This document shows positions 20,454 through 31,500 of a stretch of 64,000 nucleotides of DNA, piece after piece. Positions within the stretch are counted from its first letter, which is position 1; each line of letters begins with the position of its first letter. The notes beneath the pieces were generated by a model. That model was not told the origin of the DNA and did no database searches. It saw nothing but the letters and a program-made list of their open reading frames with translations. The position numbers were made by a program, and so were the translations under genes. This DNA is from Siphonodentalium dalli. Taxonomy: Eukaryota > Mollusca > Scaphopoda > Gadilida > Siphonodentaliidae. The stretch spans positions 174,662,310-174,726,309 of the forward strand of contig CP136064.1 in NCBI GenBank assembly GCA_032622095.1. Reading direction: 5' to 3'.

Positions 20454-22640
20454 AACAAGAGCACGACGTCGGGGCGTGGCATAATACACCCGTTTCTGGA
20501 GTAGAGTGGGGCATGTAGACATAACCCATATCTTAACTTGATCTGTATACCAAATTTGGTTCAGTTCACTCGATTCAATCTAAAGTTATCTGGAAATCGC
20601 ATATCAGGTAAAATCCAAGTCGAAAAAGGGGCATAACTCAGTCAAAATCATGCAGACGAAACCCATATTCGAACTTGATCTGTATTTTGGGGTGGTAAAC
20701 TAATATACCAAATTTGGTTCAGTTCACTTGATTCAATCTAAAGTTATCATCCGGAAACGACAAATCAGGTAAAATCTAAGTTGAATAAAAGGTCGGTAGA
20801 CCTCATGTCCGCCTCTAAGTGTCGGCTTGATACGACCGTTGTTTGCGCATAAAAACCTGTCTTTAGTGCTAGTAAACCTACATACCAAATTTAATTTCAT
20901 TCAGTACACATTTACTAAAGTTATCATCCGGAAACCTCAAATTGGCAAAAATTCTAAGTAAACAAGAGCTACACTGGGCGTGCAATATACGCCCTCTCTT
21001 GGGTCGGCGGAAACTGGTAAAAAAGGGGCATAACTCAAACTCAAATTTGAACTTGACCTGTGTTTTGGTGGGGGAAAGTAATATACCAAATTATCATTGA
21101 ATCCGATAAGCTCTAGTAAAGTTATCATCCGGACAACAAATTTCAGGGATTTTCTAAGTCAAATTACGTCAAATAAGGGGCATAACTCCGGTGAAAATTG
21201 GCGGACGGAACCCAAATTCGAACTTGAGCTGTCTTTTCTCCTAATAAACCCACATACCAAATTTAATTGAAATCGGTTCACTCTAACTAAAGTTATCATC
21301 CGGACAACAAATTTCAGGGATTTTCTAAGTCAAATTACGTAAAAAAAAGGGGCCATAACTCTCGCAAAAATTATCGGATTAAAACGAAATGTAATCCACA
21401 AAAAAACAGGTTTTGCGTATAAACATTCCAAAATCGAGTTATCATCCGGAAACCAAAAAACATAAGAAAAACTGAATTTTCTGAGTCGAAAAAGGGGCAT
21501 AACTCTGCCAAAAATGGTCGGACAGAACCCAAGTTCGAACTTGACCTGTGTTTTGGTGGGAGAAAGTAATATACCAAATTTGGATTCATTCCGATAAACT
21601 ATACTAAAGTTATCATCCGGACAACAAATTTCAAGGATTTTTTAATTCAAAAAACGTCAAATAAGGGGCATAACTCCGATGAAAATTGGCGGGCGGAACC
21701 CAAATTCGAACTTGAACTTACTTTTCGGCTAATAAACCCACATACCAAATTTTATTAAATTTGGTTGACTCCAACTAAAGTTATCATCCGGACAACAGGT
21801 TAACGGACTGACGCCCGCCCGCCCGGACGCCCGCCCGCCCGGACGGACAGACCAATACTATAATACGGCCTTTTTTTCAAAAGGGCGTATAAAAAGGGAC
21901 ATAACTCTGGTAAAAATTGGCGGGCGGAACCCGAATTCGAACTTGACCTGTGTTGTGCTGGGAGAAAGACACATACCAACTTTGGTTCAGATCAAATAAT
22001 CCAAACTGGAGTTATCGGTCGGAAACCAAAAATGTTAACAGACGGTCAAATTCTAAGTCGAAAAAGGGCCGTAACTCATGTTAAGAATAATTGGACGGAA
22101 CCCATATTCGAACTTGGCCTGTATCTTTAGCTGGGAAATACACATACCAACTTTGGTTCAGATCAAATAATCCAAACTGGAATTATCGGTCGGAAACCAA
22201 AAATGTTAACAGACGGTCAAATTCTAAGTCGAAAAAGGGGCATAACTCTGGTGAAAATTGGCGGACGGAACCAGAATTCGAACTTGACCTGTCTTTTCTG
22301 CTAGTAAACCCACATACCAAATTTAATTTAATTTAATTAACTAAAGTTATCATCCGGAAACCTCGGACGGACGGACGGACGCACAGGCTGATTATAATAG
22401 TCCTCCGAACCTGTTGGGTCGGCGGACAAAAAGGGGCATAACTTAGTCAAAATCATGCGGACGAAACCCATATTCGAACTTGATCTGTATTTTAGGGTGG
22501 TAAACTAACATACCAAATGTGGTTCAGTTCACTCGATTCAATCTAAAGTTATCATCCGGAAACCAAAAGCGGACGGACGATGGATGGACAACCCATTTAT
22601 ATGATACAACCGTTTTTTCTTCAAACGGGCGTATAAAAAG
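20454..22640 (+). mobile_element. tandem-core element, AACAAGAG...GGGCGTATAA type, with a nested copy
   Basis: The outer element starts AACAAGAGCACGACG and ends AAACGGGCGTATAA. An inner copy starts AACAAGAGCTACACTGGGCG (20961) and ends AAAGGGCGTATAA (about 21892). Units of about 150-180 bp carry 'aaaggggcataactc', 'ggcggacggaaccc', 'cgaacttgacctgt', 'cataccaaatttggttca' and 'aaagttatcatccggaaac'. GC-rich (cccg/ggac)n tracts precede each 3' end. Subterminal ATACGCCC near the 5' end mirrors the terminal GGGCGTAT. Insertion was into an A/T run of the LINE pseudogene without a clear target duplication. Confidence 0.65.
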
Positions 22641-22839
22641 GAGCAGTCCAACTGTAGATCCTTGGGGTACATCAGCTCTTCAGGTTCCAGTGAGAATATT
22701 CACCAACTAAGATCACCCTTTTCATTCGTTGAGAAAGATACAACTTTATCAAGAGATCTATGATTCCATTCTTTTCTGATTTGTACAATAGGCCTTTATG
22801 CCACACTTTATCAAAAGCCTTACTAATGTCACAAGTCAT

Positions 22840-23172
22840 TTACCCTGTGCCAATGCATTCTCTTATATATGCGAGTCGACCATAGGTCGCCTCGCATATA
22901 TAAGAGAATGCATTGGCCTAACAATTTTTTACAATTTTAATAATTTTTTCTTGTATTCTTTAACAATTTTATAATTTCACCCATACAGAGCCCCAGACAA
23001 ACATGAGCAGACAACACTCTTCTATATGCTTCTATATATGTGTGGGGCTCCCTGCAGGGTAATGGATTTTTTTTTATTTTATGTCCTAAAAATTGTAAAA
23101 AACATTTATTTAAAAAAAATGAGAATTTTTTTTCGACTCGCATATATAAGAGAATGCATTGGCACAGGGTAA
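22840..23172. mobile_element. MITE with 40 bp perfect terminal inverted repeats
   Basis: The left end TTACCCTGTGCCAATGCATT and the 20 bases after it (through 22879) are matched exactly in reverse complement at 23133-23172. The left arm is also one half of a second hairpin (22846-22916). The centre is A/T-rich. It lies at the edge of the LINE pseudogene. The arms are shared with the hairpin in 4283-4520. Confidence 0.65.
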
Positions 23173-23574
23173 AAAAATCCCGACTTACGACTGGATTTGA
23201 TATGGCGGGTCACATATGTAAATCGTATTGAAACACACTCATCATATAACGGTGTGTAAATGAATATAGCTATAGTATACTATAGCAGGGATACCAAGTC
23301 TTATTTCATTTTCTTGATCATGTGATGAGATTATATATTCATATAGATGTCAGTGAATTGAAATTTGTACATTCTCTGCTGACAAAACTGGCATAATACC
23401 TAGTCATGGGGACATTGAATGACAAAATTTAATGACATGATTTATCAGTTTACATATGAAGAAGTTGTTAATATTGACTGCCCATGTGTAAATATAATTT
23501 ACCACTCAATTCAACCTTTCATAATATATAGATCTTATTACCACATTCACCCTGCGAATCCAGTAAACTTGGAA
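23173..23574. other. unassigned stretch
   Basis: AT-rich. Nothing recognised. Confidence 0.35.
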
Positions 23575-23890
23575 GCTGCGCTATTTTAAAACTGCTATGG
23601 GAAACCAAGGATCAGATTGAAGTTAGTGATATATGTTCGCCCATAAGTCACCTTGATTATGCATTTGATCTTCTGCAAATTAGAGGATACAGAAACTTCC
23701 AAGAAGGGAAAAAGTAACTAAAAACAATGTTTATTTGAGACTATAGATACTTCGCAGAAGATGAGGCCTAAGCAGAATTAGGTCACCAGAGGGTGAATTT
23801 GGGTGATGCTAGCCTGCTGTGCGGTGATATCATCACTAAATTCACCCTCTGTGGAATTCATTCTGCAAATGATAGACACACTATTTGCAG
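23575..23890. mobile_element. palindromic element of the AGACACAC family, partial
   Basis: Matches the right half of 33239-33664 ('gatcagattgaagtt', 'cagaagatgaggcctaagca', 'agagggtgaattt', 'atagacacactatttgcagg'). Confidence 0.5.
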
Positions 23891-23954
23891 GCTTGGATGC
23901 TACTGATTGCCCCAAACTTTTTGGTTGAAAGGTTGGAAATGCTATGCCAGAGTT

Positions 23955-24070
23955 CAGTACAGTAATGCCCTAAATAGTCAACTCCTTAACCACAGCAGAA
24001 TTATGGGTAACTTTTCAGGATTTAGTTGGAAATATGGCTTGTTGCCATTCATCGGAAAGCTCTCCCTGTG
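23955..24070. mobile_element. half of mariner-type fold-back MITE
   Basis: 'cagtaatgccctaaatagtc', 'accacagcagaattatgggt' and 'ggcttgttgccattcatcgg' form one arm of the palindromic element complete at 37726-37942. The second arm is absent. Confidence 0.55.
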
Positions 24071-25700
24071 GATTCGCTATTTTGAACTTTTTGAGACATA
24101 CTATTTTTCACTCAGTTTTAAGTTCGCACACATGTGGGTGTGAAAAAAATAGTACTGCGCAAATTTAAATACGAGTAAGGTATGCACTGTAAGTATTAGA
24201 TCTATAGTACCAATTACAGACATTTAGACGATAACTTTTGCCAAGAATTAGTCTTGAAAACATAAATAATAAAATATATATAACTTTGCATAATTCTACT
24301 GGAAATTATCAGGCATATATAGATATAATATGTGGGTTAAAAAAAAAATACTATTTAAAAATACAACACAAATTATAAGATGAATGAGCAATGTAACATT
24401 TGTAAACCACAAAACATGGTACAAAAAATATAATTATACCATACAGTCAACCATTGTTAATTCAGTCACACTTCCCTGCTTTGCACCTGCACTGAGTATG
24501 CAGGTAAACTCTTATGCCATATTCAATAACTTTGAGTTTTAGCTAAGAGAAGGTGAACATCACTCTTCAGCATTGACAAGACAAAAATTATCTATACTGT
24601 GAACGGCTCGGATTTTGTCAGCATCCATTTCCAAGGTTTATCATAAAAAGGATAGGGACATAAATTCATGATTCAGATATCATATTTATCCACATCAACA
24701 GGTCTTACAATAGAAGGTTTATGACATCTTTGAGTAGTCACCACTGAGAAATTAGACCCCAGGTATTCCGGCGCCCAATTCAAACACACAATCGGTACAC
24801 TAATAGGTGCGGGCTTCATTTCACACCCATTTTACGACATGCCAAAAAAACAGATGTAATGCCCCATCTTCGTTTTAATCTCAAATATTGATATCAAGAG
24901 TCATTAATTTCGTTGGATAATAATTTTGGGGTTGAGCCAAACCACGAAATCAATGACCCCCATGAATTATAAGGATTTTACAGTACCTGTCACAGGAAAA
25001 TATCATATCATCCAATAATGAGACAGCTGTATTCTATTTCCATACAATACTCATGCACCAGTTTCCTAAAGGGACTCGAGGCCTTCACATTGGGTAAATG
25101 TGAAAAATCCGTAAACTCTAAATCTTTCTAATCAAGAATATGAAAAAAATAGATAGACTTTGTTCTAATTATCATAATCAATAACTGTCCTTTAATGAGT
25201 TTGCATGTTGAAACCATTGCTTTGTAAACATTAACTGTTATCATCTTAAATATGTATGCTAGTTCTCTTCAAGGTAAGTGTGGAGAAAAGAGCAATTGAG
25301 TTAACTGTAACAGCTTCTGTTTACATAACAAGACAGTCAATGACTTGGAGACGCCCACCAGACTGTAAAGACTGAGAAGACTGGGACAAGGAAGACCACA
25401 AGAAATAGTACTTGTCAAAATCATTTTAAAACAAGTAGTCCTAAAGAGGGACGTAGCTAGTGGGTCTCCATTAAGCACTTTTAAATTTTCAACTGCATGG
25501 CCCTGATCACCACCACCCTACATAGTCTGCTCCCTCCTAACTGAAGTGAACACACTCCCAATGAAGCAAACACACTCTCAAGTTCGTAAAATTCCTTTGC
25601 ACATGTTGGAATTTTACAACTGATACCTCAAGCTATCGTAACTGTTGCAAAGTTCCAACCTGACATGCCCCTCCCCCTCCTCTTTTTTAATGGTGGACCG
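24071..25700. other. unassigned stretch
   Basis: About 1.6 kb of AT-rich DNA with no repeat or exon that I can support. Confidence 0.4.
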
Positions 25701-26230
25701 CAATCAAACAAATATTGATCCCAACTCTCCATAGGCCATATACACCAAATGTCATTTCTTGACTGGTTGAACCCATTTTAAAAAATCAGTAACACAGTCC
25801 CAAGTAACAAAAAGACCCTCCATACTACATATAAGCTAAATAGGCCTGGTGGGTCTCGAGGAGGAGCCATTTTAAGAATTGAAATAGGGTCGCACCCCTA
25901 TTTGACCTGGTGACACCATTTTAACAAATATGAATACCAGTGACCCAAGGACTCTCCATACCAAATATATGCTAAATATGCCAAATGGTTCTTGAGACAA
26001 TGTTTTAATAATAACTATTAAGGGAAAGAATTATGTCCATGGCTCTGCCCCTATTTGACCCAGTGATCCAATTCTGAATCAAATCTGAATCCCAGTCACC
26101 CATACCAAAAATAAGCTGAATAGGCCTGATGATTCTTGATACGAAGACGTTTTAAGAATTACAATGAATGGATAAGTTATGTCCCTGGCTCCCTATGGGA
26201 GGCTCGCATTTATAAGAGAAAGCACTGTTA
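25700..26230 (+). repeat. tandem repeat, 'cctatttgacc' family
   Basis: Three diverged units with 'gcccctatttgacccagtga', 'accctccata.caaatat', 'taagctaaatagg' and 'gttcttgaga'. This core recurs at 34330-34855 and 49270-49665. Confidence 0.55.
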
Positions 26231-26291
26231 CATGATCTTTAATGCTGCACCAGGGGAGCTCCCCTCATGAAAGGGTATATAAATAATGGCC

Positions 26292-27398
26292 ATGAAAATT
26301 AGCTGGATTAGACGCTTGGTTTGCAAACAATCGAAATGGACCTCACTATGCAATGGCAATTCTTTTTTAAAAGACCCACTATTTCTCACTTATCACCCAA
26401 ATTATATTGTAAAGCAAACAGACAAGTTCGCAAATCCATTCTGGAGAGATGTTTTCTCAGCATGGTGTAAATTTATGCGATTAAATAATTCAAATAATAG
26501 TATTATGGCCTCAACTGTATGGAATAATCCGAAAATAAAAATCAGAGGTTCATCGATCAACTTTAAATCGTGGAGAGATGCCGGAATATATTTTATAAAT
26601 GATCTATTCCAATCAGATAATACATTCCATACCCCACGCACACTTTATGCAACTTTCAACATCCGCGTTGATTTCATAACAATCAACAGCATGAAGCGTC
26701 AGATTATGTCATTGGCAAGTTCTCTTAACCAACCCTTAATCCGTATACCCTACCCATGTATACCAAACAATCTCATTCCGATACTCCGTTGTGTAAAAGG
26801 CTGTCAATTATTTTATAAAATTCTATCAAATGAGAAAACCATGCCGAATGCATGTCAAAAATGGGAATCCAAATTTGGCGAGAAAATAGAAAATTGGGAA
26901 GAATATTTGAGCATGCCCTTTAAAACGACAACGGATACGAAATTACAGTGGCTCCAATTCAGAATAAACACACGAATTATTAGTACCAATAAATTTCTGA
27001 AGGTGGCTAACCTTCGAGTCGACGATTTTTGCAATCGTTGTCATAGCGTACAGGAAACCATTTCTCACATTTTCTGGGACTGTCCCCACGTCAAAACCTT
27101 TATGATAGAAATTGAAACATGGGCAAGAAACAACCAATTTCCCATTGATCTAACAAAAAAGAATATAATTATTGGCATAGATCATGAATACAAAAATTCA
27201 AAAAGTAATCTGTTCCTACTAGTGCTGAAACAATATATATATAGAACAAAATTCACGCCCTCACAACTATCACTTCGACCGTTCCTTTGTGATCTTCAAT
27301 TTAGGTATGAATGCGAGAGATACAACGCAAAATGTAACATGAACTATGAATTCGATAACCAATGGCTGACACTTCGAAATGCCTTAAAAATTAAATAA
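26292..27398 (+). CDS. C-terminal part of LINE ORF2-type protein
   Basis: About 368 residues with no internal stop, TAA at the end. It begins KISWIRRL.., a segment that follows the reverse transcriptase domain in Tx1/L1-like and related invertebrate LINEs. It carries a CX2CX8HX4C zinc-knuckle-like motif (C249, C252, H261, C266 counted from the first Met; CNRC...HIFWDC). The apparent ATG at 26286 lies in the target duplication (26281-26291), so it is host sequence and not the native start; the catalytic reverse transcriptase and endonuclease domains are absent. As it stands the fragment cannot drive transposition. The open minus-strand frames over it are shadows. Confidence 0.75.
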   Translation: MKISWIRRLVCKQSKWTSLCNGNSFLKDPLFLTYHPNYIVKQTDKFANPFWRDVFSAWCKFMRLNNSNNSIMASTVWNNPKIKIRGSSINFKSWRDAGIYFINDLFQSDNTFHTPRTLYATFNIRVDFITINSMKRQIMSLASSLNQPLIRIPYPCIPNNLIPILRCVKGCQLFYKILSNEKTMPNACQKWESKFGEKIENWEEYLSMPFKTTTDTKLQWLQFRINTRIISTNKFLKVANLRVDDFCNRCHSVQETISHIFWDCPHVKTFMIEIETWARNNQFPIDLTKKNIIIGIDHEYKNSKSNLFLLVLKQYIYRTKFTPSQLSLRPFLCDLQFRYECERYNAKCNMNYEFDNQWLTLRNALKIK

Positions 27399-28125
27399 TA
27401 GTGTAATTGAAAACAAGATTTTTCAGGCACAAAGTACACCCCGAGCTTAACAATGACTGGACAACACACAAAAGAAATCAATTACCTGGTACCCGAGCGG
27501 AAGACACTTATACAATATCTGTACAATTTCAGTACACCGATCATTTTTACTTTCCAATCATATTCCCCCGAGAACGTCAATAGATATGCCGGTTTGCTTA
27601 ACAATACCACAATTTTTGTTCAGCTACAGTCCGAAACATCAAGAGAGCGTTGTGTATTTTCCCCGAGTGCTGTCGAACCAATAATTACAACAACTACAAT
27701 ATTTGCAATACAGTTGCAATATGTTAGATTGTCTATTTATATTGTTTTTTTTTGGTAAATTCAGAATGTAAAAATATTTAAAACTGCACATAGTGTTTGG
27801 AACTTTGATTATACAAACTTTAAATACTACATGTAACCTAATATTTTGAAGAAAAACAAAACAAAAAACAAAACATTATGTTATCAGCATGGTTGTAGCC
27901 AATTTTCTGGAGAAAAAATAAATTATACCAGCGTAGCCTAAAATTCACTTTTAACCTGAACACTCTTTGTTAAAATTATCCAAACACACTGTGTGCCTTT
28001 AAATATTTTAGAATTATATGTAAGAAAGTAGGCCAGGGCATGGTAGAGTCTCACTCTTCCAAGCCTTGGATTGAGAGAATGAATGTCTGTGAATTTGTGT
28101 CTTTCTTCCTTTGTCATTCTTTCTG
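27399..28125 (+). other. LINE 3' untranslated region
   Basis: Non-coding 3' part of the LINE. A frame of about 100 codons at 27453-27758 lacks any recognisable domain and is probably chance. Confidence 0.55.
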
Positions 28126-28185
28126 CTAAATAAAAAATTTAAAAAAAAATAAAATAAAATAAAAAAAATAAAAAAAATAATGGCC

Positions 28186-28544
28186 TAACTGTCAGATTCA
28201 CTCTTGGCTTTGGAATTAGTTTGTTATCATAAGTCACATGTCATTTAGGTAAAACAAATAAAAATACCTATGTTTAGGGTTTCCCTACCTACCCTAGAAA
28301 AAGGTTCCTACCCAAAACTTTTTATTGGACTGTAGACACAGATATTTTTTTTTGCTAAGTGGGAAGGGCTTCGAAAGGTATCTTACCCATTTTCAAACCT
28401 CTCCTATAAAAAAGATTTAGAAGTTTTAGTCTAGTGCTCTGGCTAATACAGGATTAACAATATTTAGTATTGAACTTTTCAATTAATCTGAATTGTGAAG
28501 CTTTCTATATTGAATTGTTCATGACCCAATATAATTCAGAATTA
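28186..28544. other. unassigned stretch
   Basis: AT-rich. Nothing recognised. Confidence 0.35.
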
Positions 28545-31500
28545 AATGAAAGTGTCAATGACACTGTAGCTCAACTTGGAAAGGGAATAATTTAATGTAT
28601 TACAGTCAATGGAGCGATTAGGAATGTGGAAAGTTGAATGTCTAATACTAGTTTATAGACATGAAGAGAAAAGTAAAATCCAAGATGGCTGCTGACGGCC
28701 ATGTCTTCGGCCGAATGACCCCAAAATGATTGTATCCCATCCACATGTCATCGTTAACATCCATGACAAATTTTATGACGATCAGACGAAAGGTACGACC
28801 TGTAGCCCATGCTAAAGAATTTAGTCATACAAAGAGTAAAATCCAAGATGGCTGCTGGCGGCCATGTTTTTTGGACAGATGACCCCAAAATGACTCGTTC
28901 CCATCTACATGTCATTGTTAACATCCAGGATAAATTTTATGATGATAAGACTAAAAGTACGACCTGTAGCCCGTGCTAAATGATTTAGTCATACAAAGAG
29001 TAAAATCCAAGATGGCTGCTGGCGGCCATGTTTTTTGGCCGAATGACCTCAAAATGACTCGTTCCAATCTACATGTCATTGCTAACATCCATGACAAATT
29101 TTATGATGATCAGACTAAAGGTACGACCTGTAGCCCGTGCTAAAGGATTTAGTCATACAAAGAGTAAAATCCAAGATGGCTGCTGCGGTCATGTTTTTTG
29201 GCCGAATGACCCCAAAATTAATCGTTTCCAATCTACATGTCAATATTAACATCCATGATAAATTTTATGATGATCAGACGAACAGTACGACCTGTAGCCT
29301 GTGCTAATGGATTGAATTTTGAAATCAAAGATGGCCACTGGCGGCCATTTTTTTCATCCGAATGACCCCAAAATGACTCGTTCCCATCTACATTCCAATT
29401 TCAACAGCCACGAAAAATTTCATGATGATCAGACTCAAGGTACGACCTGTAGTCCGTGCTAAAGGATTTAGTCATACAAAGAGTAAAATCCAAGATGGCT
29501 TCTGGTGGCCATGTTTTTTGGCGGAATGACCCCAAACTGACTCGTTCCCATCTACATGTCATTATTAACATTCATGACAAATTTTATGATGATCAGACTA
29601 AAAGTACGACCTGTAGCCCGTGCTAAATGATTTAGTCATACAAAGAGTAAAATCCAAGATGGCTGCTGGCGGCCATGTTTTTTGGCCGAATGACCTCAAA
29701 ATGACTTGTTCCAATCTACATGTCATTGTTAACATCCATGACAAATTTTATGATGATCAGACTAAAGGTACGACCTGTAGCCTGTGCTAAAGGATCTAGT
29801 CATACAAAGAGTAAAATCCAAGATGGCTGCTGGCGGCCATGTTTTTAGGCCGAATGACCTCAAAATGACTCCTTCCCATCTACATATCATTGTTAACATC
29901 CATGACAAATTTCATGATGATCAGACTAAAGGTACGACCTGTAGCCTGTGCTAATGGATTGAATTTTGAAATCAAAGATGGCCACTGGCGGCCATGTTTT
30001 TCATCCGAATGACCCCAAAATGACTCGTTCCCATCTACATTACAATTTCAACAGCCATAAAAAATTTCATGATGATCAGACTCAAGGTACGACCTGTAGT
30101 CCGTGCTATAGGATTTAGTCATACAAAGAGTAAAATCCAAGATGGCTGCTGGCGGCCATGTTTTTTGGCCGAATGACCACAAAATTAATCGTTCCCATCT
30201 ACATGTCAATATTAACATCCATGACAAATTTCATGATGATCAGACGAACAGTACGACCTGTAACCCGTGCTAATGGATTGAATTTTGAAATCAAAGATGG
30301 CCACTGGCGGCCATGTTTTGCATCCGAATGACCCCAAAATGACTCGTTCCCATCTACATTACAATTTCAACAGCCATAAAATTTTTTATGATGATCAGAC
30401 TAAAAGTACGACCTGTAGCCCGTGCTAAATGATTTAGTCATACAAAGAGTAAAATCCAAGATGGCTTCTGGTGGCAATGTTTTTTGGCTGAATGACCCCA
30501 AAATGACTCGTTCCCATCTACATGTCATTATTAACATTCATGACAAATTTTATGATGATGAGACTAAAAGTACGACCTGTAGCCCGTGCTAAATGATTTA
30601 GTCATACAAAGAGTAAAATCCAAGATGGCTGCTGGCGGCCATGTTTTTCGGCCGAATGACCCCAAAATGACTCGTTCCCATCTACATGTCATTGTTAACA
30701 TCCATGACAAATTTTATGTTGATCAGACTAAAGGTACGACCTGTAGCCTGTGCTAAAGAATTTAGTCATACAAAGAGTAAAATCCAAGATGGCTGCTGGC
30801 GGCCATGTTTTTTGGCCGAATGACCCCAAAATTACTCGTTCCCATCTACATGTGAATATTAACATCCATGACAAATTTAACAAGAGATGGACTGTCGTCC
30901 GGTGCATACCCCCTCGTGGCATACCGCCTAGTGTGGGCACATCTATAACTTATGATGGCTATACTCAGACATATGGACCCAGAAATCAGCATTTTCATAT
31001 AAACAAAGATGAATAACTATAGAACAAAAAACCAAAACAAACATTTGAATGTGCCATTAAATGTCCTCAGAGAATAGTGGTGAACATCCATACAAAATTT
31101 CATTGAGATCCGAGCATTACTGTTCAAGTTATGAGCTGAACAGACATCGGATGGATCAAACAGCCAACATTTCCAGATAAACAAAGATGAATTACTCTAG
31201 AATGGAAAAGCAGAACAGAACAATGGAACCCCCTATTGAATGTACTCATAGCAGTGAACATCCATACCAAATCCCATTGAGATCCCAGTACAACTGTCGA
31301 AGTTACGACATGAACAGACACCAGACGAACAAAAAAGCCAACATTTCCAGATGAACAAAGATGTATAACTCTAGAATGGAAAATCCGAACAAAACGATGG
31401 AACCCTCCATTGAATGCCCTCATAGTAGTGAACATCCATACAAAATTTCATTGAGATCTGAGCACTACTGTTCAGGTTATGACATGAACAGACACCAGAT

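Larger units (their letters stand above)
19690..22840 (-). pseudogene. LINE reverse transcriptase pseudogene, split by two insertions
   Basis: Minus-strand order: 22840-22641 encodes AFDKVWHKGLLYK and, after a frame change, VPQGSTVGLLLF. 20453-20236 encodes VYINDIVENINCHIQLFADD, the catalytic FADD box. About 20010-19756 encodes a C-terminal segment with VSPSYLYNVIRHENSG, SGTTSYMNSLLLSATSLWNG and LP, as in many CR1/L2/RTE-like LINEs. Joining the first two parts across the insertion restores ...GLLLFLVYINDI.... The first and last parts carry frame disruptions. A tandem-core element (20454-22640) and a palindromic element (about 20010-20235) have landed inside it. Confidence 0.7.
26292..28174 (+). 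mobile_element. LINE 3' end with poly(A) tail and target duplication
   Basis: A 5'-truncated LINE flanked by an 11 bp target duplication aaataatggcc (26281-26291 and 28175-28185). Coding part 26292-27398, 3' untranslated part to about 28125, then a tail of A runs broken by single T (28126-28174) beginning near an aataaa signal. The structure is that of target-primed reverse transcription. Confidence 0.8.
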
